DNA of 5,480 nucleotides from Mycobacterium sp. (GCA_018500005.2 JAHBAP020000267.1:1-5480); one strand, 5' to 3'. Positions 1-5,480 are shown, counted from the stretch's first letter. Translations and numbers: made by a program. The notes: generated by a model not told the origin, from the letters alone.

Positions 1-519
1 GCCCCAGAGGCGTTGCCTGCCCCCGAGGCTGCCGCTGCGCCAGCTCCTGAGGCGTTGCCGGTTCCTGAGGCCGCACCCGTCGAAGAAGCCACGATGGTCG
101 TGCCCGCCGCCCATATCGACCCCAATCCGCGGCTGCTGCCGCCGGGGGTGGGATCGGAGCAGGGCCTGCAGGTCCAGACGATCCGCGTCGAGCGAAATGT
201 CTGCGCCCAGTTCCCCTCGATTCACAACATCATCGGGGTGCGCCCGGACTCCAAGCCCTGGCATCCGTCCGGCCGGGCCATCGACATCATGATTCCCGAC
301 CCGGACAGCGAGTCCGGTATCGCGCTCGGCAACGAGATCCGGGACTTCGCGCTACGCAACGCCGCCGACCTCGGCATCATGGACGTCATCTGGCGCGGCA
401 CCTACTACACCCCGGCCGGCCCGGGCGGCTCCGGCTACGGCCACTACGACCACGTCCACATCACCACCTTCGGCGGCGGTTACCCCACCGGTGGTGAGGA
501 GTACCTCTCCGAAAGCTGA
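1..519 (+). CDS. C-terminal part of a probable exported protein: Pro/Ala/Glu-rich linker plus LAS-like metal-binding domain (5' partial)
   Basis: The reading frame is open from base 1, so the start, any signal peptide and any N-terminal domain lie outside the window; the TTG at 13 falls inside a repeat and is not a credible start. About 30 residues of Pro/Ala/Glu-rich linker come first. A folded domain of roughly 120 residues follows, ending at TGA 517-519. It contains HPSGRAID (262-285), which fits the HxxGxAxD zinc motif of LAS-type (M15, VanY/MepA-like) peptidases, and HYDHVH (442-459), which fits the second HxH-type motif. The domain resembles the actinobacterial 'ARB_07466-like C-terminal' family (recognised from memory), often annotated only as hypothetical or glycoside hydrolase. 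A linker of this type is common in exported mycobacterial wall proteins such as RpfA. I infer a cell-wall role, possibly peptidoglycan cleavage; activity and substrate are unproven. Confidence 0.8.
   Translation, partial: APEALPAPEAAAAPAPEALPVPEAAPVEEATMVVPAAHIDPNPRLLPPGVGSEQGLQVQTIRVERNVCAQFPSIHNIIGVRPDSKPWHPSGRAIDIMIPDPDSESGIALGNEIRDFALRNAADLGIMDVIWRGTYYTPAGPGGSGYGHYDHVHITTFGGGYPTGGEEYLSES
4..90 (+). repeat. Degenerate 14-codon tandem repeat in Pro/Ala/Glu linker
   Basis: Two copies of a unit reading PEALPxPEAA start at bases 4 and 46, a 42-nt period that keeps the reading frame. The DNA copies differ mainly at third codon positions and at one Ala/Val codon. Further Pro-Ala-Glu residues continue after the second copy. 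The array is cut by the window edge, so the total copy number is unknown. It probably forms an extended spacer that crosses the cell wall or holds the C-terminal domain away from an N-terminal anchor or domain. Confidence 0.6.
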
Positions 520-527
520 CCCGTGAC

Positions 528-884
528 CTACCGGCCCGGCGCCGGCGAGGCCGGTCCAGGTGACTGGCTGGGCCGCATCATTCCGGGTCCTCTGTCATCG
601 GGATCCATCCGGCCGCCAGGTCCCATCATCCCGCCCATCATCGGGCAACCGCCGCCGGGCCCCATCTGCCCAGTGTGGTAGCCGCGATGCCAGCCGTATC
701 CGGTGGAGCGCCCCACCGCCACACCGGAGAAAAAGATCACCGCCACGGTGAACACCACGCCCGCGACGATGCCCACCCAGGCCAGCGTGCGGTGCAGCCG
801 ACGGTCCCGGTGATCGGCGTCGCGGGAGCGCGCCGACTCGGCGAGGGTGGTGGATTGTGCTGTGGCATTGGAAGATTCGGTCAC
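528..884 (-). CDS. Small single-pass membrane protein with Met/Gly/His-rich C-terminal tail
   Basis: This 118-residue protein is not one I recognise by name. A polar N-terminus (about 1-33) ends in a basic RDRRLHR stretch. One strong hydrophobic segment follows at about 34-57. The tail (58-118) contains WHRGYH, then a Met/Gly/Pro-rich stretch around CPMMGGMM with eight Met, one Cys and two His between about residues 66 and 103, and ends in Pro/Ser/Ala. The positive-inside rule puts the N-terminus in the cytoplasm and the tail outside. Met/His/Cys-rich extracytoplasmic tails are seen in some copper-handling proteins, so metal binding is a reasonable guess but no more. I chose the GTG at 884-882 because AGGAGG (889-894) lies just upstream; a longer frame to 968 would bypass this site and overlap the preceding gene. 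It lies 61 nt after the SHOCT gene and probably shares its transcript. Confidence 0.75.
   Translation of the reverse strand: MTESSNATAQSTTLAESARSRDADHRDRRLHRTLAWVGIVAGVVFTVAVIFFSGVAVGRSTGYGWHRGYHTGQMGPGGGCPMMGGMMGPGGRMDPDDRGPGMMRPSQSPGPASPAPGR
530..555. terminator. GC-rich inverted repeat between convergent genes, possible bidirectional terminator
   Basis: ACCGGCC (530-536) and GGCCGGT (549-555) are perfect inverse complements of 7 bp around a 12-nt loop. The loop holds its own palindrome, CGGCGCCG (537-544). The element lies 10 nt after the plus-strand stop codon and covers the last codons of the minus-strand gene. No T-tract follows on either strand, so it is not a classical intrinsic terminator, although actinobacterial terminators often lack one. 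Its position between converging genes is the main support. Confidence 0.4.
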
Positions 885-919
885 TTTGCCTCCTGCATCC
901 GCTCGGACAATGAACTCAT
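881..919 (-). other. Possible 12-codon upstream ORF whose stop overlaps the next start
   Basis: In the 61-nt gap between the SHOCT gene and the Met-rich gene, the minus strand carries ATG at 919-917 and reads MSSLSERMQEAK, then TGA at 883-881. The TGA overlaps the downstream GTG start as GTGA, the classic arrangement for coupled translation. The downstream Shine-Dalgarno site lies inside this ORF. Against it, no good ribosome binding site precedes the ATG and a 12-codon ORF is easily produced by chance. Expression is not shown. Confidence 0.2.
889..894 (-). promoter_or_regulatory. Shine-Dalgarno site that fixes the start of the Met-rich membrane protein gene
   Basis: The minus strand reads AGGAGG, then 4 nt (CAAA), then GTG at 884-882. 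This is a full match to the anti-Shine-Dalgarno core, with a slightly short spacer. It makes the GTG at 884 a better start than the in-frame GTG at 968, which has no comparable site and lies inside the upstream coding sequence. The same bases also encode part of a 12-codon ORF (881-919). Confidence 0.6.
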
Positions 920-945
920 CTATTTTCTTTACCTGCGACGCTTGG

Positions 946-1218
946 TCAGGGGACGAACCGGTGTTCACGCAACAGCGCCAACCGGTTTCGGTACTCGTCG
1001 TCGTCGATCTCGCCCCTTGCGTAACGTTCCGCGAGCAGGTCCTCCGGCTGGGGTCGGGTGACCGGAGGCCGCACCGAGGACGGTCCGGAGTCGCCGAGAT
1101 AGCGGATGCCCATCCCCACCGCGGTGATCAGCCCCGCCCAGAACACGAGCATCACCAACCACATCACCAGCCAACCGGCCCAACTCCCGCCGTGGCCCCA
1201 CATCCAGCCGTCGTCCAT
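946..1218 (-). CDS. Small SHOCT-domain membrane protein
   Basis: This 90-residue protein has a short N-terminus rich in Trp, Met, His and Gly (DDGWMWGHGG), one hydrophobic segment at about 13-38, a Pro-rich linker (about 45-57) and a C-terminal SHOCT motif at about 57-84 (PEDLLAERYARGEIDDDEY and the following helix). SHOCT is a short helical domain found at the C-termini of many bacterial membrane proteins and thought to mediate oligomerisation or protein contacts. The acidic N-terminus and the Arg just after the membrane segment suggest an outside N-terminus and a cytoplasmic SHOCT domain. A GGGGG ribosome binding site (1227-1231) is 8 nt from the ATG at 1218-1216; an adjacent GTG (1221-1219) would add one residue and cannot be excluded. 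A longer frame to 1263 runs through the inverted repeat and is unlikely. With the next gene it forms a pair of small membrane proteins, perhaps linked to metal or envelope stress (inference). Confidence 0.85.
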   Translation of the reverse strand: MDDGWMWGHGGSWAGWLVMWLVMLVFWAGLITAVGMGIRYLGDSGPSSVRPPVTRPQPEDLLAERYARGEIDDDEYRNRLALLREHRFVP

Positions 1219-1251
1219 CACGGAAACCCCCGCAATAATCTGCTGCGCTCG

Positions 1252-1288
1252 GTCCCGGCCCACCTTCCACGGTGCGCCAGGCCGGGAC
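1252..1288 (-). terminator. Perfect 9-bp inverted repeat after the PPK2 gene; terminator, attenuator or operator
   Basis: GTCCCGGCC (1252-1260) and GGCCGGGAC (1280-1288) pair perfectly around a 19-nt loop. Inside the loop CACC (1261-1264) and GGTG (1271-1274) can form a second short stem. On the minus strand this starts 21 nt past the PPK2 stop codon and ends 34 nt before the SHOCT start. No T-run follows on the minus strand. The likely role is to end or reduce transcription after PPK2, which would set the two small membrane protein genes apart as a unit; protein binding is an alternative. Confidence 0.45.
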
Positions 1289-1308
1289 GACCGCGCTAGG
1301 GCCGAAGG

Positions 1309-2793
1309 TCAGTCCTGGTCCAGCCTGCGTGCCAGGCCCTTGTTGATGGCCTTGAGCGTGCTCACCCGGGCGAACCGCTTGTCATTGGCGGGGATCACGT
1401 TCCAGCGCGCCCCCTCGGAGGTGGTGCGCAGGATCTTCTGGTCGACGGCCGTGACGTATTCGTCCCAGCGTTCGCGGTTGCGGTAATCCTCTTCGGTGAT
1501 CTTGTGCTTCTTGTACGGAGTGTCCTCGCGGGCCTTGAACCGGGAGAGTTGTTCTTCGGGTGAGATGTGCAGCCAGAACTTGGCCACGAAATAGCCGTGC
1601 TCGACCATCTGGGCCTCGAAGTCGTTGATCTCGTCGAAGGCCCGCTGCCACTCCGCGGGGCTGGCGAAGCCTTCCAGTCGTTCCACCAGAACCCGGCCGT
1701 ACCAGGTGCGGTCGAAGATGACGACCTTGCCGGCCGGTGGCAGATCCCGCCAGAACCGCCACAGGTAGTGGTACTTGCGTTCTTCCTCGGTGGGTGCGGC
1801 GACCGGGATCACCCGGTAGTCGCCAGCCTCCAGCGCCCCGGTGACGCGCCGGATCACGCCGCCCTTGCCGGCAGCATCCCAGCCCTCGAAGGCCAGTACC
1901 GAACTGATGCCGCGCCCGCGCGCCTCCAGGGAGAGCTCCTTGAGCTTGGCCTGCTCCTTGGCCAACTGCTCGCGGTACTCCTCCTTACTCAGCGACTGCG
2001 TCAGGTCGACCCCGGACAGCACGTTGGCGTCGGTGTCGTAGTCGCCGAACACCGATTCGGCCAGCGCAGGTCCGCGATGGGGTTCCTTTTCGTTCAGGCG
2101 GGCGGTGAGAGCGGCCAGGATGGTCTTGGCGACGGTCAGGTCGCGGTAGCGGGAGTCGGTGGACTCCACGATGGTCCACGGTGCACCCGGCGCGCTCGTC
2201 TCGCGCAGAATCCGCTCGGCGATGGGCAGCACCGGGCCCAGGGTGTCGATTCCCTTCCAGTCCCGCTGGTCGACCTGCCAGCCGGCGTGCGGATCCTTCT
2301 TGGCCTTCTTGAGCTTCTTCTTCTGCTCCTTGATCGGGGTGTGCAGGAAGAACTTCAGGATCAGTGCCCCGTCGGCCACCAACTCGTTCTGCATGTTGGC
2401 GATGTGGCGCAACCAGACGGAGAACTCGGGTTCGCTGATCTCGTCATTGGCGCGCTGCAGTGCGGCCCGCATGAGCCCGCCGACGAAGAAGGCGGCGCGG
2501 CCCTTCGGGGGCAGCGAACGCCATAGCCGCCACAGGTGCGGGCGCTGATACTCCTCGTCGGTCGGGTCGGCGAATACCCGGGTGTCGGCGAAACGGGAGT
2601 CCAGCCACTCGTTGAGCCGGTTCACCAATTCGTTGGCCGCCAACCGGTCGTCACCGGCGATCCAGATGATGACCGGAAACTTCGCGCTGGCGAGGTCGTA
2701 CTGGGCGTTGATCAGTCCCAACCGCAAGTCGGGTATCGCGGCTTCGTAGTCTTCCTTGCCAATTTTGTTGCCGACTTCACAGACCTCAAGCAC
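1309..2793 (-). CDS. pap: Polyphosphate:AMP phosphotransferase, two-domain class II PPK2
   Basis: This 494-residue protein has two tandem PPK2 (P-loop kinase-like) domains, matching the length and layout of the class II family (P. aeruginosa PA3455 type), which moves phosphate from polyphosphate to AMP to make ADP in the cytoplasm. The C-terminal domain (about 270-494) has all key motifs: Walker A GWDAAGKGG (304-312; bases 1858-1884), PTEEERKYHYLWRFWRDLP (335-353), Walker B with IFDRTWYGR (D361), and a basic lid RFKAREDTPYKKHK (418-431). The N-terminal domain (about 1-235) keeps the fold pattern (RPHLWRLWRSLPPKGR, 84-99) but has GDDRLAANE where a P-loop is expected and VGG in place of DRT, so it is probably not catalytic. 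In the family the activity is assigned to the C-terminal half. The start is GTG with GAGGAG (2802-2807) 8 nt upstream, and the opening residues fit family N-termini. The gene follows the hydrolase after 85 nt. Confidence 0.95.
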   Translation of the reverse strand: MLEVCEVGNKIGKEDYEAAIPDLRLGLINAQYDLASAKFPVIIWIAGDDRLAANELVNRLNEWLDSRFADTRVFADPTDEEYQRPHLWRLWRSLPPKGRAAFFVGGLMRAALQRANDEISEPEFSVWLRHIANMQNELVADGALILKFFLHTPIKEQKKKLKKAKKDPHAGWQVDQRDWKGIDTLGPVLPIAERILRETSAPGAPWTIVESTDSRYRDLTVAKTILAALTARLNEKEPHRGPALAESVFGDYDTDANVLSGVDLTQSLSKEEYREQLAKEQAKLKELSLEARGRGISSVLAFEGWDAAGKGGVIRRVTGALEAGDYRVIPVAAPTEEERKYHYLWRFWRDLPPAGKVVIFDRTWYGRVLVERLEGFASPAEWQRAFDEINDFEAQMVEHGYFVAKFWLHISPEEQLSRFKAREDTPYKKHKITEEDYRNRERWDEYVTAVDQKILRTTSEGARWNVIPANDKRFARVSTLKAINKGLARRLDQD

Positions 2794-2801
2794 GTCTGAA
2801 A

Positions 2802-2807
2802 CTCCTC
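2802..2807 (-). promoter_or_regulatory. Ribosome binding site of the PPK2 gene
   Basis: The minus strand reads GAGGAG followed by 8 nt and then GTG at 2793-2791. This is good spacing and a strong match, and it supports the GTG start. The rest of the 2794-2878 gap holds two TTACCGGG direct repeats (2841-2848, 2866-2873) flanking a GGGCGCCC palindrome (2846-2853) but no clear -10/-35 pair. Confidence 0.6.
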
Positions 2808-2878
2808 ACGGTTAACGCACGGTGAACAAACACCATCTCATTACCGGGGCGCCCGCGTGGCTGATTTACCGGGCTGCG

Positions 2879-3922
2879 CTAGGTTGCGCTGCGTTCGTCG
2901 CTCTCCAGCGCGTCCAACACCAGGATTCGGGCTTCCATTTCGTCGGAGCCTTCGATCGCGTGTGCCGTGCTGCCCTTGCGCAATAGTTCGCGCAGCAGTT
3001 CCTGGTCGTGCTGGGCGGGTGCGGTGGTGTCGATGAAGTTCTCGACGAGATCGATGAACCGCTGCGGGTGGTGGTGATGTGGGTAATGCCCCGCGCCGGG
3101 GAATATCTCCAGTCGCGATCCGGGCATCGCGGCGTGCGCCATATGAGCGTGGTTGACCGGGATCACGATGTCCTGGTCGCCCCAAACGAGTTGCACCGGA
3201 ACGGATTCGGTCAAATAACATCGGTCGAGCATGGTCACCACCTGTCCACGCCAGTCGACCACCGCGCGCAGCGTGCGGGTGAAGGCCGCCGAGGCGGTCG
3301 GCTCCGGCAGGTCTGCCAGGATCCGCAACCCGTTGGGGATGTCGCGGCCCATTCCGGTGGAGCCGACGACCGTCTCCAGTATCTGGCCGGCCAACTGAAG
3401 GGTGGGCAGCACCAGTGGCAGGCGCAGCAGACCGAGTGCACCGCCGCCGCCGGGCAGCGAGGCCAGTCGGAGCGCGATGTTGACGTCCTTGGTGACTCCG
3501 CCGGCGCCGACGAGGATGAGGCGCTCCACCATCTGCGGGAACTGGTAGGCGAACTGCATCGCCACCCCGCCGCCGAGGGAATGGCCCACGACGGTCACCT
3601 GGTCGATGCCCAGCACGCTGAGCAGATCGCGCATTCCGTTGGCGTAGGCCGCCACCGAGTAATCCGCCCGCGGCTTGTCGGACTGGCCGTGCCCCAGCAG
3701 ATCGGGGGCGATCACGGTGAACCGCCGCGCCAGGTGGGAGTGCACCGGTTCCCAGGCCACCGAGTTGTCGCCGATGCCGTGGATCAGCAGCAATGCCGGA
3801 CCGGAACCGGCGATCCGAAAGGCACGGCGATAGCCGTGGATCGTCCGGAACTGCAGCTCCGGAGTAGGGGCAGCCATCTCCGCGGGAGCCGGGCGCTCCG
3901 TATCTACTTTGCGCAGTCCCAT
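2879..3922 (-). CDS. Alpha/beta hydrolase, Rv2715-like
   Basis: A single alpha/beta hydrolase domain, close in sequence (from memory) to M. tuberculosis Rv2715, a hydrolase of unknown substrate. Positions here count from the ATG at 3928. Oxyanion-hole region LLIHGIGDN (47-55); PDLLGHGQSDKP (75-86); nucleophile elbow GHSLGG with Ser117; cap region about 145-235; catalytic acid in WGDQD (Asp253); catalytic His281 in GAGHYPHHHHP. All triad residues are present, so it should be active, probably on a small ester or C-C substrate. No signal peptide or membrane segment is evident, so it is likely cytoplasmic. The polar tail (about 300-349) extends beyond the fold and ends in ESDERSAT. Start: ATGs at 3928 and 3922 compete. 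AAGG (3929-3932) touches the first but is 6 nt from the second, so I prefer 3922 (347 residues). It follows phosphoketolase after 84 nt from this start. In M. tuberculosis, as recalled, Rv2715 lies near sthA and lexA, so this copy is probably a paralogue in another setting. Confidence 0.92.
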   Translation of the reverse strand: MGLRKVDTERPAPAEMAAPTPELQFRTIHGYRRAFRIAGSGPALLLIHGIGDNSVAWEPVHSHLARRFTVIAPDLLGHGQSDKPRADYSVAAYANGMRDLLSVLGIDQVTVVGHSLGGGVAMQFAYQFPQMVERLILVGAGGVTKDVNIALRLASLPGGGGALGLLRLPLVLPTLQLAGQILETVVGSTGMGRDIPNGLRILADLPEPTASAAFTRTLRAVVDWRGQVVTMLDRCYLTESVPVQLVWGDQDIVIPVNHAHMAHAAMPGSRLEIFPGAGHYPHHHHPQRFIDLVENFIDTTAPAQHDQELLRELLRKGSTAHAIEGSDEMEARILVLDALESDERSAT

Positions 3923-3966
3923 GTCCATCCTTGGATCCAGACCGCTTTTCTATCGGCGGTAGCCGA

Positions 3967-3995
3967 ATCCTAGGCCCGGTGGGGCAACCCTTCCA
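3967..3995 (-). promoter_or_regulatory. Weak candidate promoter upstream of the hydrolase gene
   Basis: In the gap between phosphoketolase and the hydrolase the minus strand has TAGGAT (3967-3972), which fits the TANNNT form of mycobacterial -10 elements. TGGAAG (3990-3995), a poor -35 match, lies 17 nt upstream. The -10 is about 40 nt from the hydrolase start. This could allow the hydrolase and PPK2 genes to be transcribed independently of phosphoketolase, but such matches occur by chance. Confidence 0.22.
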
Positions 3996-4006
3996 CTCGA
4001 CAGGCC

Positions 4007-5480
4007 CTATTCGTTGTCTCCGCCGGTGGCCAGGGTGGCCGCCACCGACGCACTGCCCTGGACTCCGCGGGCACCCGGCCACACCCAATCCCGCACTTCA
4101 GGCAGGTCATCGCCGTGCGCCCGGGTGTACTCCCGTGCCTCGATACGTTTGTCCTGCATCTGCTGACGCAACCCGGCATAGCGCGAGCCAAGGCCGGGCA
4201 CCCGGTCGATCGTGTCGATCACCAGGTGGTAGCGGTCCAGGTCGTTGAGCATCACCATGTCGAACGGCGTGGTGGTGGTGCCTTCCTCCTTGTATCCGCG
4301 GACATGGATACGGGCATCGTTGCTGCGCCGGTAGACCAGTCGGTGGATCAGCCAGGGGTACCCGTGATAGGCGAAGATCACCGGCTTGTCGGCGGTGAAA
4401 ACCATGTCGAACTCTCGGTTGGACATCCCGTGCGGGTGCTCGCTTTCGTCCTGCAGTCGCATCAGGTCGACCACATTGACGAATCGGACCTTCAGTTCCG
4501 GGATGTGCCGGCGAAGCAGGTCGGCCGCGGCCAGGGCCTCCAGGGTCGGCACGTCACCGGCGCCGGCCAGAACCACCTCGGGGTCGCTGCCGTGTTCCTC
4601 GGTGCCTGCCCACTCCCAGATGCCCAGTCCGCGGGTGCAGTGTGCGCCCGCCTCGGACATGGTGAGGAAGTTGGGGTGTGGCTGCTTGCCCGCCACGACC
4701 ACATTGACGTACTGACGCGAGCGCAGGCAGTGGTCGTAAGTGGACAGCAACGTGTTGGCGTCCGGCGGCAGGTACACCCGGACCACCTCGGCGCTCTTGT
4801 TGACCACATGGTCGATGAAGCCAGGGTCCTGGTGGCTGAAGCCGTTGTGATCCTGACGCCAGACATGGCTGGACAGAAGATAATTCAGGCTCGCAACGGG
4901 GCGTCGCCACGGAATCTCGTTGGTCACCTTCAGCCATTTGGCGTGCTGGTTGAACATCGAGTCGATGATGTGGATGAAGGCCTCGTAGCAGTTGAACAGG
5001 CCGTGCCGGCCGGTGAGTAGATAGCCCTCCAACCAACCTTGCATCTGATGCTCGGAGAGCATCTCGACGACCCGGCCGGCGCGGGCCAGGTGGTCGTCGA
5101 CTTCGGGGCCGAACAGTTCGGCGTTCCACTGCTTGTCGGTGACGTCGAAGACCGACTGCAATCGGTTGGACGCCGTCTCGTCGGGACCGAAGATGCGGAA
5201 ATTGTCCGGGTTGAGGCGCACCACGTCGGTGAGCCACTGGCCGAGCACCCGGGTGGCCTCGGCGACCGTCGCGCCCGGAGCGGGAACATCCACGCCGTAG
5301 TCCCGGAAGTCCGGCAGCCGAAGGTCTTTGAGTAGCAGGCCGCCGTTGGCGTGCGGGTTGTCGCTCATCCGCAGCGTGCCCTTCGGGGCCAGCTCGGCGA
5401 TCCAGTCGTGCACCCTGCCGTTCTCGTCGAACAGTTCCTCCGCCCGGTAGGAGCCCAGCCAATCGGCGAGGACCTGTAGA
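4007..5480 (-). CDS. xfp: Xylulose-5-phosphate/fructose-6-phosphate phosphoketolase, C-terminal ~490 residues (start outside window)
   Basis: The frame is open to the right edge: codons upstream of the internal GTG at 5413 read [19 protein letters not shown], a normal phosphoketolase sequence, so 5413 is not the start. The family is about 800 residues long and roughly the last 490 are here. The enzyme uses thiamine diphosphate and phosphate to split xylulose-5-P or fructose-6-P into acetyl phosphate plus glyceraldehyde-3-P or erythrose-4-P in the cytoplasm. Visible signatures are DNPHANGG (5339-5362), [12 protein letters not shown] with the conserved cofactor-activating Glu (4982-4984), [14 protein letters not shown] with the catalytic His-Asn and second His (HNGFSH at 4832-4849), [40 protein letters not shown] and DLDRYHL. 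The C-terminus ends in GGDNE, like bifidobacterial homologues, so this end is intact. The N-terminal cofactor-binding half cannot be judged. It is the upstream gene of the minus-strand series. Confidence 0.96.
   Translation of the reverse strand, partial: LQVLADWLGSYRAEELFDENGRVHDWIAELAPKGTLRMSDNPHANGGLLLKDLRLPDFRDYGVDVPAPGATVAEATRVLGQWLTDVVRLNPDNFRIFGPDETASNRLQSVFDVTDKQWNAELFGPEVDDHLARAGRVVEMLSEHQMQGWLEGYLLTGRHGLFNCYEAFIHIIDSMFNQHAKWLKVTNEIPWRRPVASLNYLLSSHVWRQDHNGFSHQDPGFIDHVVNKSAEVVRVYLPPDANTLLSTYDHCLRSRQYVNVVVAGKQPHPNFLTMSEAGAHCTRGLGIWEWAGTEEHGSDPEVVLAGAGDVPTLEALAAADLLRRHIPELKVRFVNVVDLMRLQDESEHPHGMSNREFDMVFTADKPVIFAYHGYPWLIHRLVYRRSNDARIHVRGYKEEGTTTTPFDMVMLNDLDRYHLVIDTIDRVPGLGSRYAGLRQQMQDKRIEAREYTRAHGDDLPEVRDWVWPGARGVQGSASVAATLATGGDNE

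Noticed and set aside
528..968. Longer form of the Met-rich membrane protein starting at 968
   Set aside because: It would overlap the SHOCT gene by 23 nt and ignore the strong AGGAGG-GTG start at 884; the extra N-terminus has no supporting feature.
1235..1262. Possible DosR-type box, suggested by the GGGAC half-site upstream of the SHOCT gene
   Set aside because: Only one half-site core matches; the AT centre and second half of the known DosR consensus are missing.
946..1263. Longer form of the SHOCT protein starting at 1263
   Set aside because: The extra 15 codons run through the inverted repeat, and a GGGGG site with good spacing supports the start at 1218 (or 1221).
1567..2526. Long plus-strand open frame of 319 codons opposite the PPK2 gene
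   Set aside because: It lies wholly antisense to a gene with clear family motifs, its translation is low-complexity and Leu/Gly/Val-rich with no recognisable domain, and such shadows are common in GC-rich DNA.
3008..3973. Plus-strand open frame of 321 codons opposite the hydrolase gene
   Set aside because: It is antisense to a well-supported alpha/beta hydrolase, and the product has no recognisable fold or motif.
3923..4006. Intrinsic terminator after phosphoketolase
   Set aside because: Only short, imperfect GGCC pairings are present and no T-run follows, so no terminator can be called.
2841..4088. Minus-strand open frame of 415 codons overlapping the hydrolase in another frame
   Set aside because: The translation is Arg/Gly/Pro-rich noise typical of an out-of-frame reading; the hydrolase frame has the full catalytic triad.
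4115..5020. Plus-strand open frame of 301 codons opposite phosphoketolase
   Set aside because: It is antisense to highly conserved phosphoketolase sequence, with no domain of its own.
1..5480. tRNA/rRNA genes, CRISPR arrays, insertion sequences, phage or defence genes
   Set aside because: No cloverleaf-like sequence, regular repeat-spacer array, transposase motif or terminal inverted repeat pair was seen on reading both strands.

Overview
The window is GC-rich, uses GTG starts freely, and has close spacing between genes. Together with the protein types this points to a high-GC actinobacterium, most likely a Mycobacterium/Mycolicibacterium. The strongest cue is an alpha/beta hydrolase that closely resembles, from memory, M. 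tuberculosis Rv2715. The species cannot be named from the sequence.

Layout: positions 1-519 (plus strand) hold the 3' end of a gene for a probable exported protein. It has a Pro/Ala/Glu-rich repetitive linker followed by a domain with a putative zinc site of the LAS/M15 peptidase kind. It converges, with only 8 nt between stop codons, on a minus-strand series that fills the rest of the window. In transcription order, right to left, this is: phosphoketolase (start outside the window), alpha/beta hydrolase, two-domain class II PPK2 (polyphosphate:AMP phosphotransferase), a small SHOCT-domain membrane protein, and a small membrane protein with a Met/Gly/His-rich tail. The gaps are 60-90 nt, so one operon is possible but internal promoters are equally possible. 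No gap longer than 300 nt exists.

How the genes may work together (inference): phosphoketolase splits xylulose-5-P or fructose-6-P to give acetyl phosphate. Class II PPK2 uses polyphosphate to turn AMP into ADP. Both supply high-energy phosphate without glycolytic ATP synthesis, so the cluster may serve energy stress or a switch in carbon use. The hydrolase has no known substrate. The two small membrane proteins look like a separate pair concerned with the envelope or metals.

I found no tRNA, rRNA, CRISPR array, insertion sequence or defence system. The less ordinary details are a 12-codon ORF whose stop overlaps the start of the Met-rich gene, two perfect GC-rich inverted repeats at gene ends, the LAS-like metal motif, and the degenerate but strongly basic N-terminal half of the PPK2 protein. 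Most of the window is ordinary core or near-core actinobacterial metabolism.
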